Part shown: in pieces, positions 8,761-19,862 of the stretch
Layout: every line of letters begins with the position of its first letter
How positions within the stretch are numbered: the first letter of the stretch is position 1
NCBI RefSeq assembly: GCF_028309625.1
Contig: NZ_JAQMHR010000003.1
Location: 1-64,000, forward strand
Source of the DNA: Trichococcus sp. K1Tr
GTDB taxonomy: Bacteria; Bacillota; Bacilli; Lactobacillales; Aerococcaceae
Reading direction: 5' to 3'
DNA: 64,000 nucleotides
Program-made: the position numbers and the translations under genes
Notes under the pieces: model-generated
The model's input: the letters and a program-made list of their open reading frames with translations, nothing else
Database searches by the model: none
What the model was told of the DNA's origin: nothing

Positions 8761-8828
8761 GATGCACTGTGACCGTGAACGGTCAAGTGTATCATGGCTC
8801 TAAGCGATTGAAATCGCAAGAGCCATGA
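8761..8828. repeat. Two adjacent hairpins downstream of proS
   Basis: GATGCACT pairs with AGTGTATC around an inner GACCGT/ACGGTC helix (8761-8793). CATGGCTCT pairs with AGAGCCATG around an inner GCGAT/ATCGC helix (8794-8828). Neither is followed by a T run, so they do not look like terminators. They end in the ATGA that precedes structured repeat copy A and may be part of the same mobile or RNA unit. Confidence 0.6.
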
Positions 8829-8830
8829 CA

Positions 8831-9007
8831 AATCCCACTCTAGAAATCGAGCACTAAGAGGATATTACGAGAACGGCCGCTTTTTGGCCGTGACGTAATA
8901 TCAGTTTAGGCACTCAAGCGTCACAGTGCGACGTTTGAGGTCTGTAGCAATCTTTGTACTAGGTCCAAGAGAAGCACTTTCCATTGGGGATTCAGAGTTC
9001 GACTAAA
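8831..9007 (+). repeat. Structured intergenic repeat, copy A (full form)
   Basis: About 177 nt closed by AATCCC (8831-8836) pairing with GGGATT (8987-8992). Inside come CTCTAGAAATCGAG, the conserved GAGCACTAA, a hairpin GATATTACG/CGTAATATC (8861-8902) with inner ACGGCC/GGCCGT, TTTAGGC, and a second hairpin CTCAAGCGTC/GACGTTTGAG (8913-8939) with loop ACAGTGC. It ends CAGAGTTCGACTAAA. Copies B and C after groEL share the same order of motifs. Together they look like a structured RNA or a non-autonomous mobile element; orientation is given by the shared motif order. Confidence 0.75.
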
Positions 9008-9052
9008 AAAAACAGGACCCACTCCATCAATTCGGAGTGGGTCCTGTTTTTT
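9004..9052. terminator. Bidirectional Rho-independent terminator
   Basis: ACAGGACCCACTCC pairs perfectly with GGAGTGGGTCCTGT and has A and T runs on both sides. It can serve the proS transcript and the convergent UPF0291 gene. Confidence 0.92.
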
Positions 9053-9060
9053 AGTAGGCA

Positions 9061-9357
9061 TTACTTTTTGTCGGCGTCCTCTGGGTGCAGGTGCACGATC
9101 TTTTTCCCGCCCAAAATGTTTTTCACATCAGTACGGCGTTTGTCTTTTTGAGCTTCAACCAATTTCTTAGGAGTGATGTCATTACCCTCGGGATCGTAAA
9201 CCTTTGAATTCAAAAGGATTTCATCAAAAGAACTGCGGAACGATTTGATGTAGGTTTGACGCAGCTGCTGCTGCTCGATTTTTTCGGTTTCGGTCAGACC
9301 TTCCGTCGTTTTGGCTTTGCGGGCCAATTCATTGATTCTGTTTAACAGTTTTTCCAT
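9061..9357 (-). CDS. UPF0291/DUF896 family protein (YnzC-like)
   Basis: A 98-residue protein starting with EKLLNRINELARKAKTTEG and continuing LTETEKIEQQQLRQTYIKSFR, the helical core that defines the small UPF0291 (DUF896) family of Firmicutes. The remaining half is charged and ends with PEDADKK, longer than the roughly 77-residue Bacillus YnzC. Members are cytoplasmic; Bacillus relatives have been linked to the SOS response region, but no function is known. It is 31 bp downstream of the mhqD-like gene and might be co-transcribed with it. Confidence 0.9.
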   Translation of the reverse strand: MEKLLNRINELARKAKTTEGLTETEKIEQQQLRQTYIKSFRSSFDEILLNSKVYDPEGNDITPKKLVEAQKDKRRTDVKNILGGKKIVHLHPEDADKK

Positions 9358-9388
9358 TTATGTTTCTCCTCTCATGTGGAAGGAGATA

Positions 9389-9997
9389 TCAGAAGTGTTT
9401 GTTGTACCAAGCTTTCGCTGCAACAACCTCTTCATTCGTCAGTGAGTGTCCAGCGTTTCCCCAATAAATGGATACCTCACTGCCGGCTCCTTCTAGTGTT
9501 GCCTTCAATTCCGTGCTTTCTTCCGGTGCGCAAAGCGGATCATTTGTGCCCGCACCGATAAAGACAGGAAGGGAATGCAGATCAGGCAATTGACGATTGC
9601 GGAACGGCACCATCGGATGATGAAGGATGGCCCCTTTGACAACATCTTTGAAAGAGTATATCATACTCCCGGCTATATTTGCACCATTTGAGTATCCGAT
9701 CGCAACGATGTTATTCCGGTCGAAACCATATTCTTTGGAGGCTTCCTCCAAGAACGCAATCAATTCCTTTGTGCGGTAATCCAGGTCATTTTCGTCGAAT
9801 ACGCCTTCTGCCAAACGGCGGAAATATCGGTTCAAGCCGGATTCGGTCACGTTTCCGCGCACACCCAGCAGGGAGGCTTCCGGATCGATCGCCTCTCCAA
9901 GGAAAAATAGGTCGTGTTCGGTTCCTCCCGTGCCGTGCAATAACAGCAGCAAAGGCCTTTCCGGATTCCCTTGTTTGAAAATATGTTGATGGTTCAT
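9389..9997 (-). CDS. mhqD: Alpha/beta hydrolase, MhqD-like carboxylesterase
   Basis: A 202-residue serine hydrolase of the phospholipase/carboxylesterase family. LLLLLHGTGGTEHD forms the oxyanion region, GYSNGANIA is the nucleophile elbow with Ser, GTNDPLCAPEES holds the catalytic Asp, and GNAGHSLTNEE the His. Bacillus MhqD belongs to the quinone and diamide resistance regulon together with the ring-cleaving dioxygenase MhqO, whose homologue lies 19 bp upstream here. The two genes are an operon under the MhqR-like operator near 11000. The substrate is unknown. Confidence 0.85.
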   Translation of the reverse strand: MNHQHIFKQGNPERPLLLLLHGTGGTEHDLFFLGEAIDPEASLLGVRGNVTESGLNRYFRRLAEGVFDENDLDYRTKELIAFLEEASKEYGFDRNNIVAIGYSNGANIAGSMIYSFKDVVKGAILHHPMVPFRNRQLPDLHSLPVFIGAGTNDPLCAPEESTELKATLEGAGSEVSIYWGNAGHSLTNEEVVAAKAWYNKHF

Positions 9998-10016
9998 CTA
10001 AATCAATCCTCTCTGT

Positions 10017-10949
10017 TTATACGTTGCGGACTTCGAACGGAATGAGCCCTGCCGTCAATGCCTCACGTCTGCTTTCGTACTGCGGCGGCAGCATCAATTT
10101 TCGCCCCATTGTTTCGCGGGGCTCATCGATGGCGAATCCCGGAGAATCCGAAGCAATTTCGAAAAGGATGCCGCCTTTTTCCCTGAAGTAAAGGGCTTTG
10201 AAATAATTGCGGTCCCGGACAGGTGTGGCGTGCTGGCCAAGGGCGGTGACATGCTTCAGCCAATCCAGATGATCCGCTTCATCTTTTGCCCGCCACGCGA
10301 TATGATGGACGGTTCCGACGCCCATGACGCCGGCGCCGACGGAAGTCATCTTGATGTCGACGGTATTGCCGAGAGCAGCTTCGGAACGGAAACGGATCAG
10401 GTCATCCTCCTGCGCGATGCGTTCCAAGCCCATCACTTTTTCGACTACAGCTGCAGTCTCCTCGGGCGCTCCCGTCAACAGGACGGCTCCCGCAAAACCT
10501 TTGATGGCATGTTCTGATGGGACACCATTGAAGGAATAGGGGTTATTTTTTCCGTCTTCACGCTCCAACAATTCCAGATGCAAACCATGGGGATCATCAA
10601 AGTCCAGGTAAGCTTCCCCGAAACGGGTCGATTTATCGAACGGAACGTTGTAAGCGGACAGGCGTTTTTCCCAGAATGACAGTGAACCTGCGGGAACTGC
10701 ATAAACGGTGATGCCGACCTGGCCATCGCCGATGCTGCCTTGGCGGGATTTTGCCCACGGGAAGAATGTGATGACGGTCCCGGGATCGCCGTCCGCGTTG
10801 CCGAAATAAAGATGATAGGTTTCCGGATCGTCGAAGTTGACGGTCTGTTTGATCATGCGCATTCCGAGTATGCCGGCATAAAAGTCGACGTTCTCTTGCG
10901 GATGACCCACGATGGCTGTAATATGATGGATTCCTGCTGTTTTCTTCAT
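10017..10949 (-). CDS. mhqO: Ring-cleaving dioxygenase, MhqO/MhqA-like (VOC superfamily)
   Basis: The ATG at 10949, eleven bases after AAGGAG, gives 310 residues starting MKKTAGIHHITAIVGHP; the GTG further up is too close to that site. Two vicinal-oxygen-chelate halves are visible: the first with the metal ligand region GIHHIT, the second with VHHIAWRAKD and the glutamate in GGILFEIASD. Homologues cleave hydroquinone-type rings and confer resistance to quinones and electrophiles. It leads the mhqO-mhqD operon and has a sigma-A promoter overlapped by a MhqR-like palindrome. Confidence 0.88.
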   Translation of the reverse strand: MKKTAGIHHITAIVGHPQENVDFYAGILGMRMIKQTVNFDDPETYHLYFGNADGDPGTVITFFPWAKSRQGSIGDGQVGITVYAVPAGSLSFWEKRLSAYNVPFDKSTRFGEAYLDFDDPHGLHLELLEREDGKNNPYSFNGVPSEHAIKGFAGAVLLTGAPEETAAVVEKVMGLERIAQEDDLIRFRSEAALGNTVDIKMTSVGAGVMGVGTVHHIAWRAKDEADHLDWLKHVTALGQHATPVRDRNYFKALYFREKGGILFEIASDSPGFAIDEPRETMGRKLMLPPQYESRREALTAGLIPFEVRNV

Positions 10950-10995
10950 TATGAAAGACACTCCTTTTAAATAATTTTGGGTTCAGCAAACTTAT

Positions 10996-11042
10996 TATCT
11001 CGAATTCGAAATAATAATAACACGAGGAAATCACGCTGTCAA
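10996..11042 (-). promoter_or_regulatory. mhqO promoter with MhqR-like operator
   Basis: On the minus strand TTGACA (11042-11037) and TATTAT (11019-11014) are separated by 17 bp. Immediately downstream, 10996-11013 reads TATCTCGAATTCGAAATA on the plus strand, an inverted repeat with one mismatched pair. It resembles the ATCT-CGAATTCG-AGAT operator I recall for Bacillus MhqR. The site would cover the transcription start. No mhqR gene is next to it, so the regulator must be encoded elsewhere. Confidence 0.7.
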
Positions 11043-11108
11043 ATAGTAAGCGTGCAACGGTGGGTAAATAAAAAGTTAAGATAGCAGTAAAATTTACCGC
11101 GGGGCATA

Positions 11109-11117
11109 TGCTATAAT
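11109..11117 (+). promoter_or_regulatory. Extended -10 promoter of galT
   Basis: TGCTATAAT forms an extended -10 element; no good -35 hexamer is present 17 bp upstream. It lies 34 bp before the galT start. Confidence 0.5.
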
Positions 11118-11151
11118 TAAACCTACAACAACAGAGGAATGAGGGGTAAAT

Positions 11152-13675
<2,524 letters not shown>

Positions 13676-13710
13676 TTCCGCCTAATCAATGCTGAACCAC
13701 TTTAAAAAAA

Positions 13711-13760
13711 AGAAGAAGCCGTCCCAACAAACCGTTACAGGCTGTTGGGGCGGCTTCTGT
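13711..13760. terminator. Terminator between galR and csbD
   Basis: AGAAGCCGTCCCAACA pairs with TGTTGGGGCGGCTTCT (one G-T pair). The long T run is on the minus strand side, so it is best suited to the csbD-like gene but can act on both. Confidence 0.8.
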
Positions 13761-13783
13761 TCATATCATATCAAAAATGAGTC

Positions 13784-14017
13784 TTATTTTTTCCAATCAT
13801 CGATTTTATCATTTGCCTTGTCTACTAAATCATCGGCTTTGTCATGGAGATCTTCTTCGACTTCAGCTTTTTTTTGTATTGCTTCGCCGCGTGCTTGTTG
13901 GAGTTTACCTTCCAATTCTTTGCCTGAGTCATCCACCAAGTCGCCGTATTCCTCTTTGATTTTGCCGACAACTTTGTCTTTCATGCCTTTTGCTTTATCG
14001 CCCAAATTTGAATCCAT
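13784..14017 (-). CDS. CsbD family stress protein
   Basis: A 77-residue, highly charged and almost fully helical protein. DKAKGMKDKVVGKIKEEYGDLVDDSGKELEGKLQQARGEA fits the CsbD pattern, with the GK-K-E-G motifs repeated. CsbD proteins are general-stress (in Bacillus sigma-B) proteins with unknown molecular role. The ATG has GGAGGAG upstream. It is monocistronic and convergent with galR. Confidence 0.88.
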   Translation of the reverse strand: MDSNLGDKAKGMKDKVVGKIKEEYGDLVDDSGKELEGKLQQARGEAIQKKAEVEEDLHDKADDLVDKANDKIDDWKK

Positions 14018-14229
14018 GATGTCTCCTCCTTTTTGATGTCACACTTTTTGACTACGCTTACTATAACCTATTTTAAAGCATTTATTTTTAGAATCAAGCA
14101 ATAGCCCTTGAGGAGGAAAGCGTCATTCGTCATCATTCGGAAAGCATTCAGGAGGATGCATGCTTTTTATCGCCTTGATTAAATGCTATACTAGATGAGC
14201 AGAATAATCAGGGAAAGGAGGCTATCTAC

Positions 14230-14964
14230 ATGAAAATATTAGCCATTGAATCCTCAAACCAGACCATGAGCGCGGCTGTATGCGAAAATGGCCGTTTGCT
14301 TGCAGAAGTCACCACCAACGGAAATCTTCAGCACAGCACCCAGTTGATGCCCGCAGTGGACCATGTCATGCAGCTTGCCGGATGGAAGCCTGCCGATTTG
14401 GAACGCATCGCAGTCGCTAAGGGGCCGGGATCGTACACAGGGGTCAGGATCGGAGCGACCATCGCCAAGACTTTGGCATGGACGTTAGCGATTCCGCTAG
14501 TGCCGATCTCCAGCCTGAAGGTTATTGCCGGCAATTGTGAAGGGGCAGCGCACAAAATCGTGCCTATGATTGACGCACGCCGGGGCAACTGTTACACAGC
14601 GGTTTATCAATTCGAGGACAATTTGTTGGTGGAACGGATTACCGACACACATACAGCCAGCGAAGAGTGGTTCCAGCGTTTGTTGGTGGAAGAAGGCACC
14701 TATCTGTTCGTGGGAGAGGACGTCAGCAAATACCGCGTGCGAATCGGTGAATTATTCAAGGAACGCGCACTGTTTGCGGGAGAATCACAGGCTTTGCCGC
14801 GAGCGAGCGTTCTAGCGACACTTTCGGAATCCGGAACAGCTGAAGATCCGCACACATTTGTGCCGGCCTACTTGAAAAACCCGGAAGCTGAAGAAAAATG
14901 GGAAGAACAGCATCACAGTAATCGGAGGGAAGACTACGTTGAAAGAGTGGATTCATCGATTTAA
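14230..14964 (+). CDS. tsaB: tRNA threonylcarbamoyladenosine biosynthesis protein TsaB
   Basis: Partner of TsaD and TsaE in making t6A37 on ANN-decoding tRNAs. The 244 residues start MKILAIESSNQTMSAAVCENG, an ASKHA phosphate-1 motif, and include the TsaB-typical GPGSYTGVRIGATIAKTLAW. ATG follows AAAGGAGG. It is the first of four overlapping genes (tsaB, GNAT, rimI, tsaD), an arrangement common in Firmicutes. An extended -10 (TGCTATACT, 14184-14192) lies about 40 bp upstream. Confidence 0.93.
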   Translation: MKILAIESSNQTMSAAVCENGRLLAEVTTNGNLQHSTQLMPAVDHVMQLAGWKPADLERIAVAKGPGSYTGVRIGATIAKTLAWTLAIPLVPISSLKVIAGNCEGAAHKIVPMIDARRGNCYTAVYQFEDNLLVERITDTHTASEEWFQRLLVEEGTYLFVGEDVSKYRVRIGELFKERALFAGESQALPRASVLATLSESGTAEDPHTFVPAYLKNPEAEEKWEEQHHSNRREDYVERVDSSI

Positions 14965-15556
14965 ATCCGTGTACAAGGAAATTCAAGCTGATGTTCTGGC
15001 TAAATTCCTTTCAAAGCGCGTTCCCTCCGATGAGGAAACCTATTTGCTGTGTAATCAGCTGCCCGTCAGATTGATGGTCGGCAGAAAACAGCATATTCCG
15101 GATATTCTCTATATCGAGCGGATGAGCTATGATGGCGCGACACCTTGGGGAAGAACGGCATTGGAAAATGATATGCTGCAGAATCCCAAATCGCTGTATT
15201 ACGTTTTGTATGAAGGGTATTCGCCCATCGCTTTTTTGGGTGTCAGATTGGATGGGAAAGATATCCATATCACGAATTTGGCGGTTGTGCCCGAATTTCA
15301 GCAGATCGGGGTGGCTACTTTGTTATTGCGGGTGTTGGAAGGTTTTGCGGACGAAAAAGGAGCCACCAGCATCAGTCTGGAAGTGCGGATGTCAAATCAT
15401 CGGGCGAAGGCTTTGTATGCGAAAATGGGTTTTCTGCCTGAGCGGGTCAAGCAGCATTATTATCACGGCGATGGCGAAGACGCTTTGGAGATGGTATGGC
15501 CGTTAGCGGGAAAACAATCGGAAGTAAAGGAAGATGTTCATGCAACGCACGTTTGA
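14939..15556 (+). CDS. GNAT acetyltransferase in the tsaB-rimI-tsaD operon
   Basis: A 205-residue protein with one GNAT domain in its C-terminal two thirds: ITNLAVVPEFQQIGVATLLLRVLEGFADEKG is the acetyl-CoA loop and helix, and VRMSNHRAKALYAKMGFLPE the RimI-like last motif. About 50 extra N-terminal residues (KEWIHRFKSVYKEIQADVLA) precede it. TTG 14939 follows GGAGGG and overlaps the tsaB end by 26 nt. It resembles RimI closely but a second RimI-like gene follows, so which one modifies ribosomal protein S18 is open. Confidence 0.85.
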   Translation: MKEWIHRFKSVYKEIQADVLAKFLSKRVPSDEETYLLCNQLPVRLMVGRKQHIPDILYIERMSYDGATPWGRTALENDMLQNPKSLYYVLYEGYSPIAFLGVRLDGKDIHITNLAVVPEFQQIGVATLLLRVLEGFADEKGATSISLEVRMSNHRAKALYAKMGFLPERVKQHYYHGDGEDALEMVWPLAGKQSEVKEDVHATHV

Positions 15557-16043
15557 AATCTGCGACCTGAAGGCGGACGCAGCCAAGTTGGAGCAACATG
15601 CACAGGCTTTGTATGAACTTACATTGCTTGCCAATGAGGGGCATTCCAGTTGGAAAGCATCCTCGTTCCTGTCTGAACTGAAGGATAATCATTCCCTTTA
15701 CACAGGTTGCATGGAAGAAAACAAGTTAGTTGGCTATATTTGTTGCATGGCGGTTGTGGATGAGGCGTCGGTCAATAATTTTGCGGTAGCGCCTGATCAG
15801 CAAGGAAAAGGCATCGGAACAAAATTGTTGCAGGAGATGATCGTCTTGCTCCAAACGAAGGGCATGGAACGGCTCTGGCTTGAAGTCCGTGTCTCTAATG
15901 AAGCTGCCTGTAACCTGTACAAAAAAATAGGTTTCACAGAAATATACCGAAGAAAAGAGTATTACCAGAATCCGATCGAGGATGCCTACATCATGGAATT
16001 GGCGCTGATATCGGAAAATAAAGAGGAGGCGGAAGGCTGTTGA
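15540..16043 (+). CDS. rimI: Ribosomal protein S18-alanine N-acetyltransferase RimI-like
   Basis: Single-domain GNAT of 167 residues from ATG 15540; ATG 15534 is in frame but only two bases from [28 protein letters not shown] holds the Q-x-x-G-x-G/A acetyl-CoA loop and [39 protein letters not shown] closely follows the RimI C-terminal pattern, where the RR-x-YY segment lies at the peptide site. It overlaps the previous gene by 17 nt and tsaD by 4 nt. It is the better RimI candidate of the two adjacent GNATs. Confidence 0.88.
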   Translation: MQRTFEICDLKADAAKLEQHAQALYELTLLANEGHSSWKASSFLSELKDNHSLYTGCMEENKLVGYICCMAVVDEASVNNFAVAPDQQGKGIGTKLLQEMIVLLQTKGMERLWLEVRVSNEAACNLYKKIGFTEIYRRKEYYQNPIEDAYIMELALISENKEEAEGC

Positions 16044-17062
16044 CAGAAACAGATGTGACCATACTCGCGATTGAGAGCAGTTGCGATGAAACAAGTGTAG
16101 CTGTGGTGAAAAATGGAAATACGGTCCTTTCGAATGTTGTTGCTTCCCAGATCAAAAGCCATATGCGCTTTGGCGGGGTCGTGCCGGAAGTGGCGAGCCG
16201 CCATCATGTCGAGCAGATCACCCAAATCGTTGAAGCGGCATTGCATGAGGCCCAGGTCACTTTCGATGCCATCGATGCGGTTGCGGTAACACATGGCCCA
16301 GGCTTGGTCGGCTCGTTGCTGATCGGCGTCAGTGCAGCGAAAGCGTTGGCTTTTGCGCATCAGAAACCGCTCATTCCGGTCAATCATATGGCCGGCCATA
16401 TCTATGCGAACCAGTTGGTGACGCCGATGCGCTACCCGTTGTTGTCTTTGGTGGTCAGCGGAGGGCATACGGAATTGGTGTATATGGAAAAGGACGGCTC
16501 TTTCGACATCATCGGCGAAACGCGGGATGATGCTGCGGGAGAGGCTTACGACAAAATCGGCCGCATTTTGGGCTTGCCTTATCCAGGCGGGAAAAAAATG
16601 GATGAAATGGCTCATGAAGGCAAAGAAACGATGCATTTTCCGCGCGCAATGATCAAAGAGGACAACTATGATTTCAGCTTCAGCGGATTGAAAAGTTCCG
16701 TCATCAATACTGTCCACAATGCGCGCCAAAAAGGGGATGACATCAATCCTTATGACTTGGCTGCCAGTTTTCAGGCGAGTGTCGTGGAGGTTTTGGTGCA
16801 TAAGACATTGCGTGCGGCCAAGGAAAAGAACATCAAGCAGCTGCTGTTGGCCGGCGGAGTTGCCGCCAACAGAGGGTTGCGTGAGGCTTTGTCCGCAAAA
16901 ATGGCACAAGAGCTTCCGGAAGTCGAAGTCGTTATTCCACCGTTGTCGCTTTGCGGGGATAATGCGGCGATGATCGGGGCTGCGGCCTACACCGAATACC
17001 GACAAAAACATTTTGCTGGATATGATCTGAATGCACATCCCGGATTGGTGCTCGGGGAATAA
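16040..17062 (+). CDS. tsaD: tRNA N6-adenosine threonylcarbamoyltransferase TsaD
   Basis: Transfers threonylcarbamoyl to A37 of tRNA. The 340-residue Kae1/Qri7 family protein begins with [19 protein letters not shown], has [19 protein letters not shown], the metal-binding [13 protein letters not shown]-type loop [11 protein letters not shown], and [13 protein letters not shown] near the end. TTG 16040 overlaps the rimI stop (TTGA) and has AGGAGGCGGAAGG ahead. Last gene of the tsaB operon, closed by a strong terminator. Confidence 0.95.
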   Translation: MTETDVTILAIESSCDETSVAVVKNGNTVLSNVVASQIKSHMRFGGVVPEVASRHHVEQITQIVEAALHEAQVTFDAIDAVAVTHGPGLVGSLLIGVSAAKALAFAHQKPLIPVNHMAGHIYANQLVTPMRYPLLSLVVSGGHTELVYMEKDGSFDIIGETRDDAAGEAYDKIGRILGLPYPGGKKMDEMAHEGKETMHFPRAMIKEDNYDFSFSGLKSSVINTVHNARQKGDDINPYDLAASFQASVVEVLVHKTLRAAKEKNIKQLLLAGGVAANRGLREALSAKMAQELPEVEVVIPPLSLCGDNAAMIGAAAYTEYRQKHFAGYDLNAHPGLVLGE

Positions 17063-17111
17063 AAAAAAGAGAACGCTAGCCGATTATGTCGACCAGCGTT
17101 CTCTTTTTTTA
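17063..17111. terminator. Bidirectional terminator after tsaD
   Basis: AAAAAAAGAGAACGCT pairs with AGCGTTCTCTTTTTTT; works for tsaD and for the convergent HAD gene. Confidence 0.92.
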
Positions 17112-17117
17112 TGCTTC

Positions 17118-17774
17118 TTAATCGACCAGTGCTCTGCAGTAATCGGCATCGAGATCCGAAAAATCGGTGACGATGACGGTTGCCAAGGATAGATCCTGCG
17201 GAGGGAACTCCAGATTGCGGAAACCGATGCATTTGCAGCCGGCCGCATGTGCAGAGGCAACCCCGTTTTTGGAGTCCTCTATGACGACGCAGTTTTCCGG
17301 TTTGGCTTTCAGGTTTTCGGCAGCATCCAGGAAAATATCGGGCGCGGGCTTGGAATGTGCAACGCTCTCTCCCGAAACAAAATAGCTGAAATATTTTTCG
17401 ATATCCAACGCTTTTACAGCCTTATGGATATCCGTCAACGGAGAGGAAGAGGCGATCGCTAAAGGAACACCCGCTTCATGCAGACGTGCAATGAAGGGAA
17501 TCACACCCGGGATCGGTTGTAGGCCATCTTCTTCCATCAGACGGTTCCGGATGACATTCGCCCGCTCCACCAATTCTCCCACAGGAGCATCCAGATCGAA
17601 TTCATTTTTCATTGTTTCCCACATATACTCATGCGTCGTTCCCTGATAGCGGAAATGGTACTCCAGCTCGGTGTCCACTCCAAATTCCTTCAATAACATA
17701 CTCTCTGATCGCAAAAAGAATGGTTCCGTATCGATGATGACACCATCCATATCAAATAAAACGGCTTCCAACAT
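17118..17774 (-). CDS. HAD-superfamily hydrolase, beta-phosphoglucomutase-like
   Basis: A 218-residue subfamily IA HAD phosphatase/mutase. Motif I is LFDMDGVIIDTEP with nucleophile and acid Asp, motif II is IASSSP, motif III Lys lies in HSKPAPDIFLDAAENL and motif IV is VVIEDSKNGVASA. The helical cap between residues 15 and 90 is of the size seen in beta-phosphoglucomutase and related sugar phosphatases. Substrate cannot be told. It is monocistronic and convergent with tsaD. Confidence 0.88.
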   Translation of the reverse strand: MLEAVLFDMDGVIIDTEPFFLRSESMLLKEFGVDTELEYHFRYQGTTHEYMWETMKNEFDLDAPVGELVERANVIRNRLMEEDGLQPIPGVIPFIARLHEAGVPLAIASSSPLTDIHKAVKALDIEKYFSYFVSGESVAHSKPAPDIFLDAAENLKAKPENCVVIEDSKNGVASAHAAGCKCIGFRNLEFPPQDLSLATVIVTDFSDLDADYCRALVD

Positions 17775-17882
17775 ATTCTTACCTCCATGTTATGCGTACT
17801 TGTTCCAGTGCATCTTAACAAAAGTTCCGGCATTCCTCAACTGAAACAGAAAGCGCGTGAGCCGGAACGGTTATCCGCGTGA

Positions 17883-19838
17883 CTATTCGCTCAGTTCCTC
17901 AAGCGCAGTTGTCTGATCTTCCCAATCTTGCATCAGCGCATCCTGCCGTGCTTGGAGAGCGAGCAATTGCTGGTTGAACTGTTGGACTTTTTCATGATCA
18001 CCGTACACTTCCGGCTCCGTCAATTGCAGTTCGATCGCCGCAATGGCCTCCTCGACGGTCGCCAATTCATCCTCCAAAGCCTCCACTTGCCTGGCCAGTT
18101 TTCTTTCCAATTTCAGCTTTTCCTTGGAAGAGACGTAATCCCCTTTGGCTTTCGAAAGAGGCTCAACGGCAGTGTTTGTTTCCGTGGCGCTTTCGGCCTG
18201 CTGCAGAGCTGCCAACGCCGCTTCCTGTTGTTTCTTTTCAATATAGTAATCATAGTCCCCGAGGTATAATTTGCTGCCTTCAGCGGAGAGCTCGACAATG
18301 CTTGTCGCAATCCGGTTGATGAAATAGCGGTCGTGGGAAACGAAAAGCAGGGTGCCGTCATAATCGATCAAGGCATTTTCAAGCACTTCCTTGCTGTCGA
18401 TGTCCAAATGGTTCGTGGGTTCATCGAGGACAAGGAAATTCTTTTGATCCAAAGCCAGCTTGCAGAGCGAAAGCCTCGCCTTCTCGCCACCGCTCAATGC
18501 CGGAATCGTTTTTTCGACATCGGCGCCGGAGAACAGGAAGCTCCCCAGGATACTGCGCACGTCTTTTTCGTTCAGCGTAGGGTGAAGATCCCAAATTTCA
18601 GCGAGAACGCTCTTGTTTTTGGAAAGGTTGCCTAATTCCTGGTCATAATAACCGAGGTCCACATTGGCACCGAGCTGGACTCTGCCTTTCAAAAGCGGAA
18701 TCTCGGAAATGATCGACTTCAGCAAAGTGGACTTGCCGATCCCGTTCGGTCCGACGATCGCGATCGCCTGCTGTTTGCGGATGTCAAGATTGATCGGGTT
18801 AGCCAGGACCGTATCGGCATAGCCGACAGCGCCGTTTTCAAGGGTCAAGACGACGTTTCCGCTCTCTTTGGCGATCTCGAAGGAGAAGCGGGCGGACCGT
18901 TCGTCGCCTTTCGGCTTGTCCATCCGGTCCATCTTCTCAAGGCGTTTGCGGCGGCTCTGCGCCATCTTGGTCGTGGAGGCGCGCGCCAGGTTACGGGCGA
19001 CGTAATCCTCCAATTTGGAGATTTCATCCTGTTGCTTCTCGTAAGCCTTCAATTCCTGCTCCAGGCGGGCGGCTTTCTCGGTCAGATAATAGGAGTAGTT
19101 CCCTTTGTAGTGCTGGATCTTGTGGCGGCTGATTTCATAGACTTCAGTGGCGACTTTGTCCAGAAAATAACGGTCATGGGAAACAATCAACAGCGAGCCG
19201 TTGTAACCGATCAGATAATTTTCCAGCCAAGCTAACGTGTCGATGTCCAGATGGTTGGTGGGCTCATCCAAAATGAGCAGGTCGTTCTTCTCAAGCAGGA
19301 TTTTGGCCAAGGCGAGCCTTGTTTTCTGGCCGCCTGACAATTGGGAAATCGGGCGATCGTAATCTTCTTCGTAGAACTGGAATCCATGCAGCACCGAACG
19401 GATCTCGGATTCATAGCCATAAGCGTTCTTTTCATGCAGGGTGTGCTGAAGATGGTCATAGCGTTCCAAAGCTTTTTGATACGCCTCCTCGTCTTCGAGC
19501 AGGTCCGGATCCCCCAGAGCGAAAGCGGCTTGCTCAGCTTCTTTGCTTAATTTGATGAGCGGAGCAAAAATGGTCAACATTTCTTTCCAAATCGTATTTG
19601 AGGAATCGACTGCGCTATGCTGATCCAAATAGCCGATCGTGACTTCCTTGCTTTTGGAAACAGAACCGGCATCTGTCGCTTCGATGCCCGCCAAGATCTT
19701 CAGCAGGGTTGATTTGCCTGCTCCGTTTCGGCCGACGAGCGCAATGCGCGAATGGTCCTGGACGGTAATTTGAATATTATCGAATAAAACGCTTGCCCCA
19801 AAAAGGCGCGCCAAATTTTGTCCTTGCAGTAAAATCAT
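17883..19838 (-). CDS. ABC-F family ATPase (YdiF-like)
   Basis: The ATG at 19838 after AAAGAGGA gives 651 residues starting MILLQGQNLARLFG; the longer frame lacks a proper site. Two ABC domains without membrane parts: Walker A GRNGAGKST and GPNGIGKST, signatures LSGGQKTRLALAK and LSGGEKARLSLCK, and Walker B LLILDEPTNHLD and FLVLDEPTNHLD. The linker between domains (KAYEKQQDEISKLEDYV...) and a long C-terminal coiled coil (about 570-640) match Bacillus YdiF/Uup-type translation factors rather than drug resistance ABC-F proteins. Its place between tsaD and rex matches Bacillus ydiF. Confidence 0.92.
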   Translation of the reverse strand: MILLQGQNLARLFGASVLFDNIQITVQDHSRIALVGRNGAGKSTLLKILAGIEATDAGSVSKSKEVTIGYLDQHSAVDSSNTIWKEMLTIFAPLIKLSKEAEQAAFALGDPDLLEDEEAYQKALERYDHLQHTLHEKNAYGYESEIRSVLHGFQFYEEDYDRPISQLSGGQKTRLALAKILLEKNDLLILDEPTNHLDIDTLAWLENYLIGYNGSLLIVSHDRYFLDKVATEVYEISRHKIQHYKGNYSYYLTEKAARLEQELKAYEKQQDEISKLEDYVARNLARASTTKMAQSRRKRLEKMDRMDKPKGDERSARFSFEIAKESGNVVLTLENGAVGYADTVLANPINLDIRKQQAIAIVGPNGIGKSTLLKSIISEIPLLKGRVQLGANVDLGYYDQELGNLSKNKSVLAEIWDLHPTLNEKDVRSILGSFLFSGADVEKTIPALSGGEKARLSLCKLALDQKNFLVLDEPTNHLDIDSKEVLENALIDYDGTLLFVSHDRYFINRIATSIVELSAEGSKLYLGDYDYYIEKKQQEAALAALQQAESATETNTAVEPLSKAKGDYVSSKEKLKLERKLARQVEALEDELATVEEAIAAIELQLTEPEVYGDHEKVQQFNQQLLALQARQDALMQDWEDQTTALEELSE

Positions 19839-19862
19839 ATGTAGTGTCCTCTTTCTAAGCAA

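Noticed and set aside
15986-17038. Minus-strand open frame of 350 codons opposite tsaD
   Set aside because: It is fully covered by tsaD, whose motifs are intact; the reverse protein resembles nothing known.
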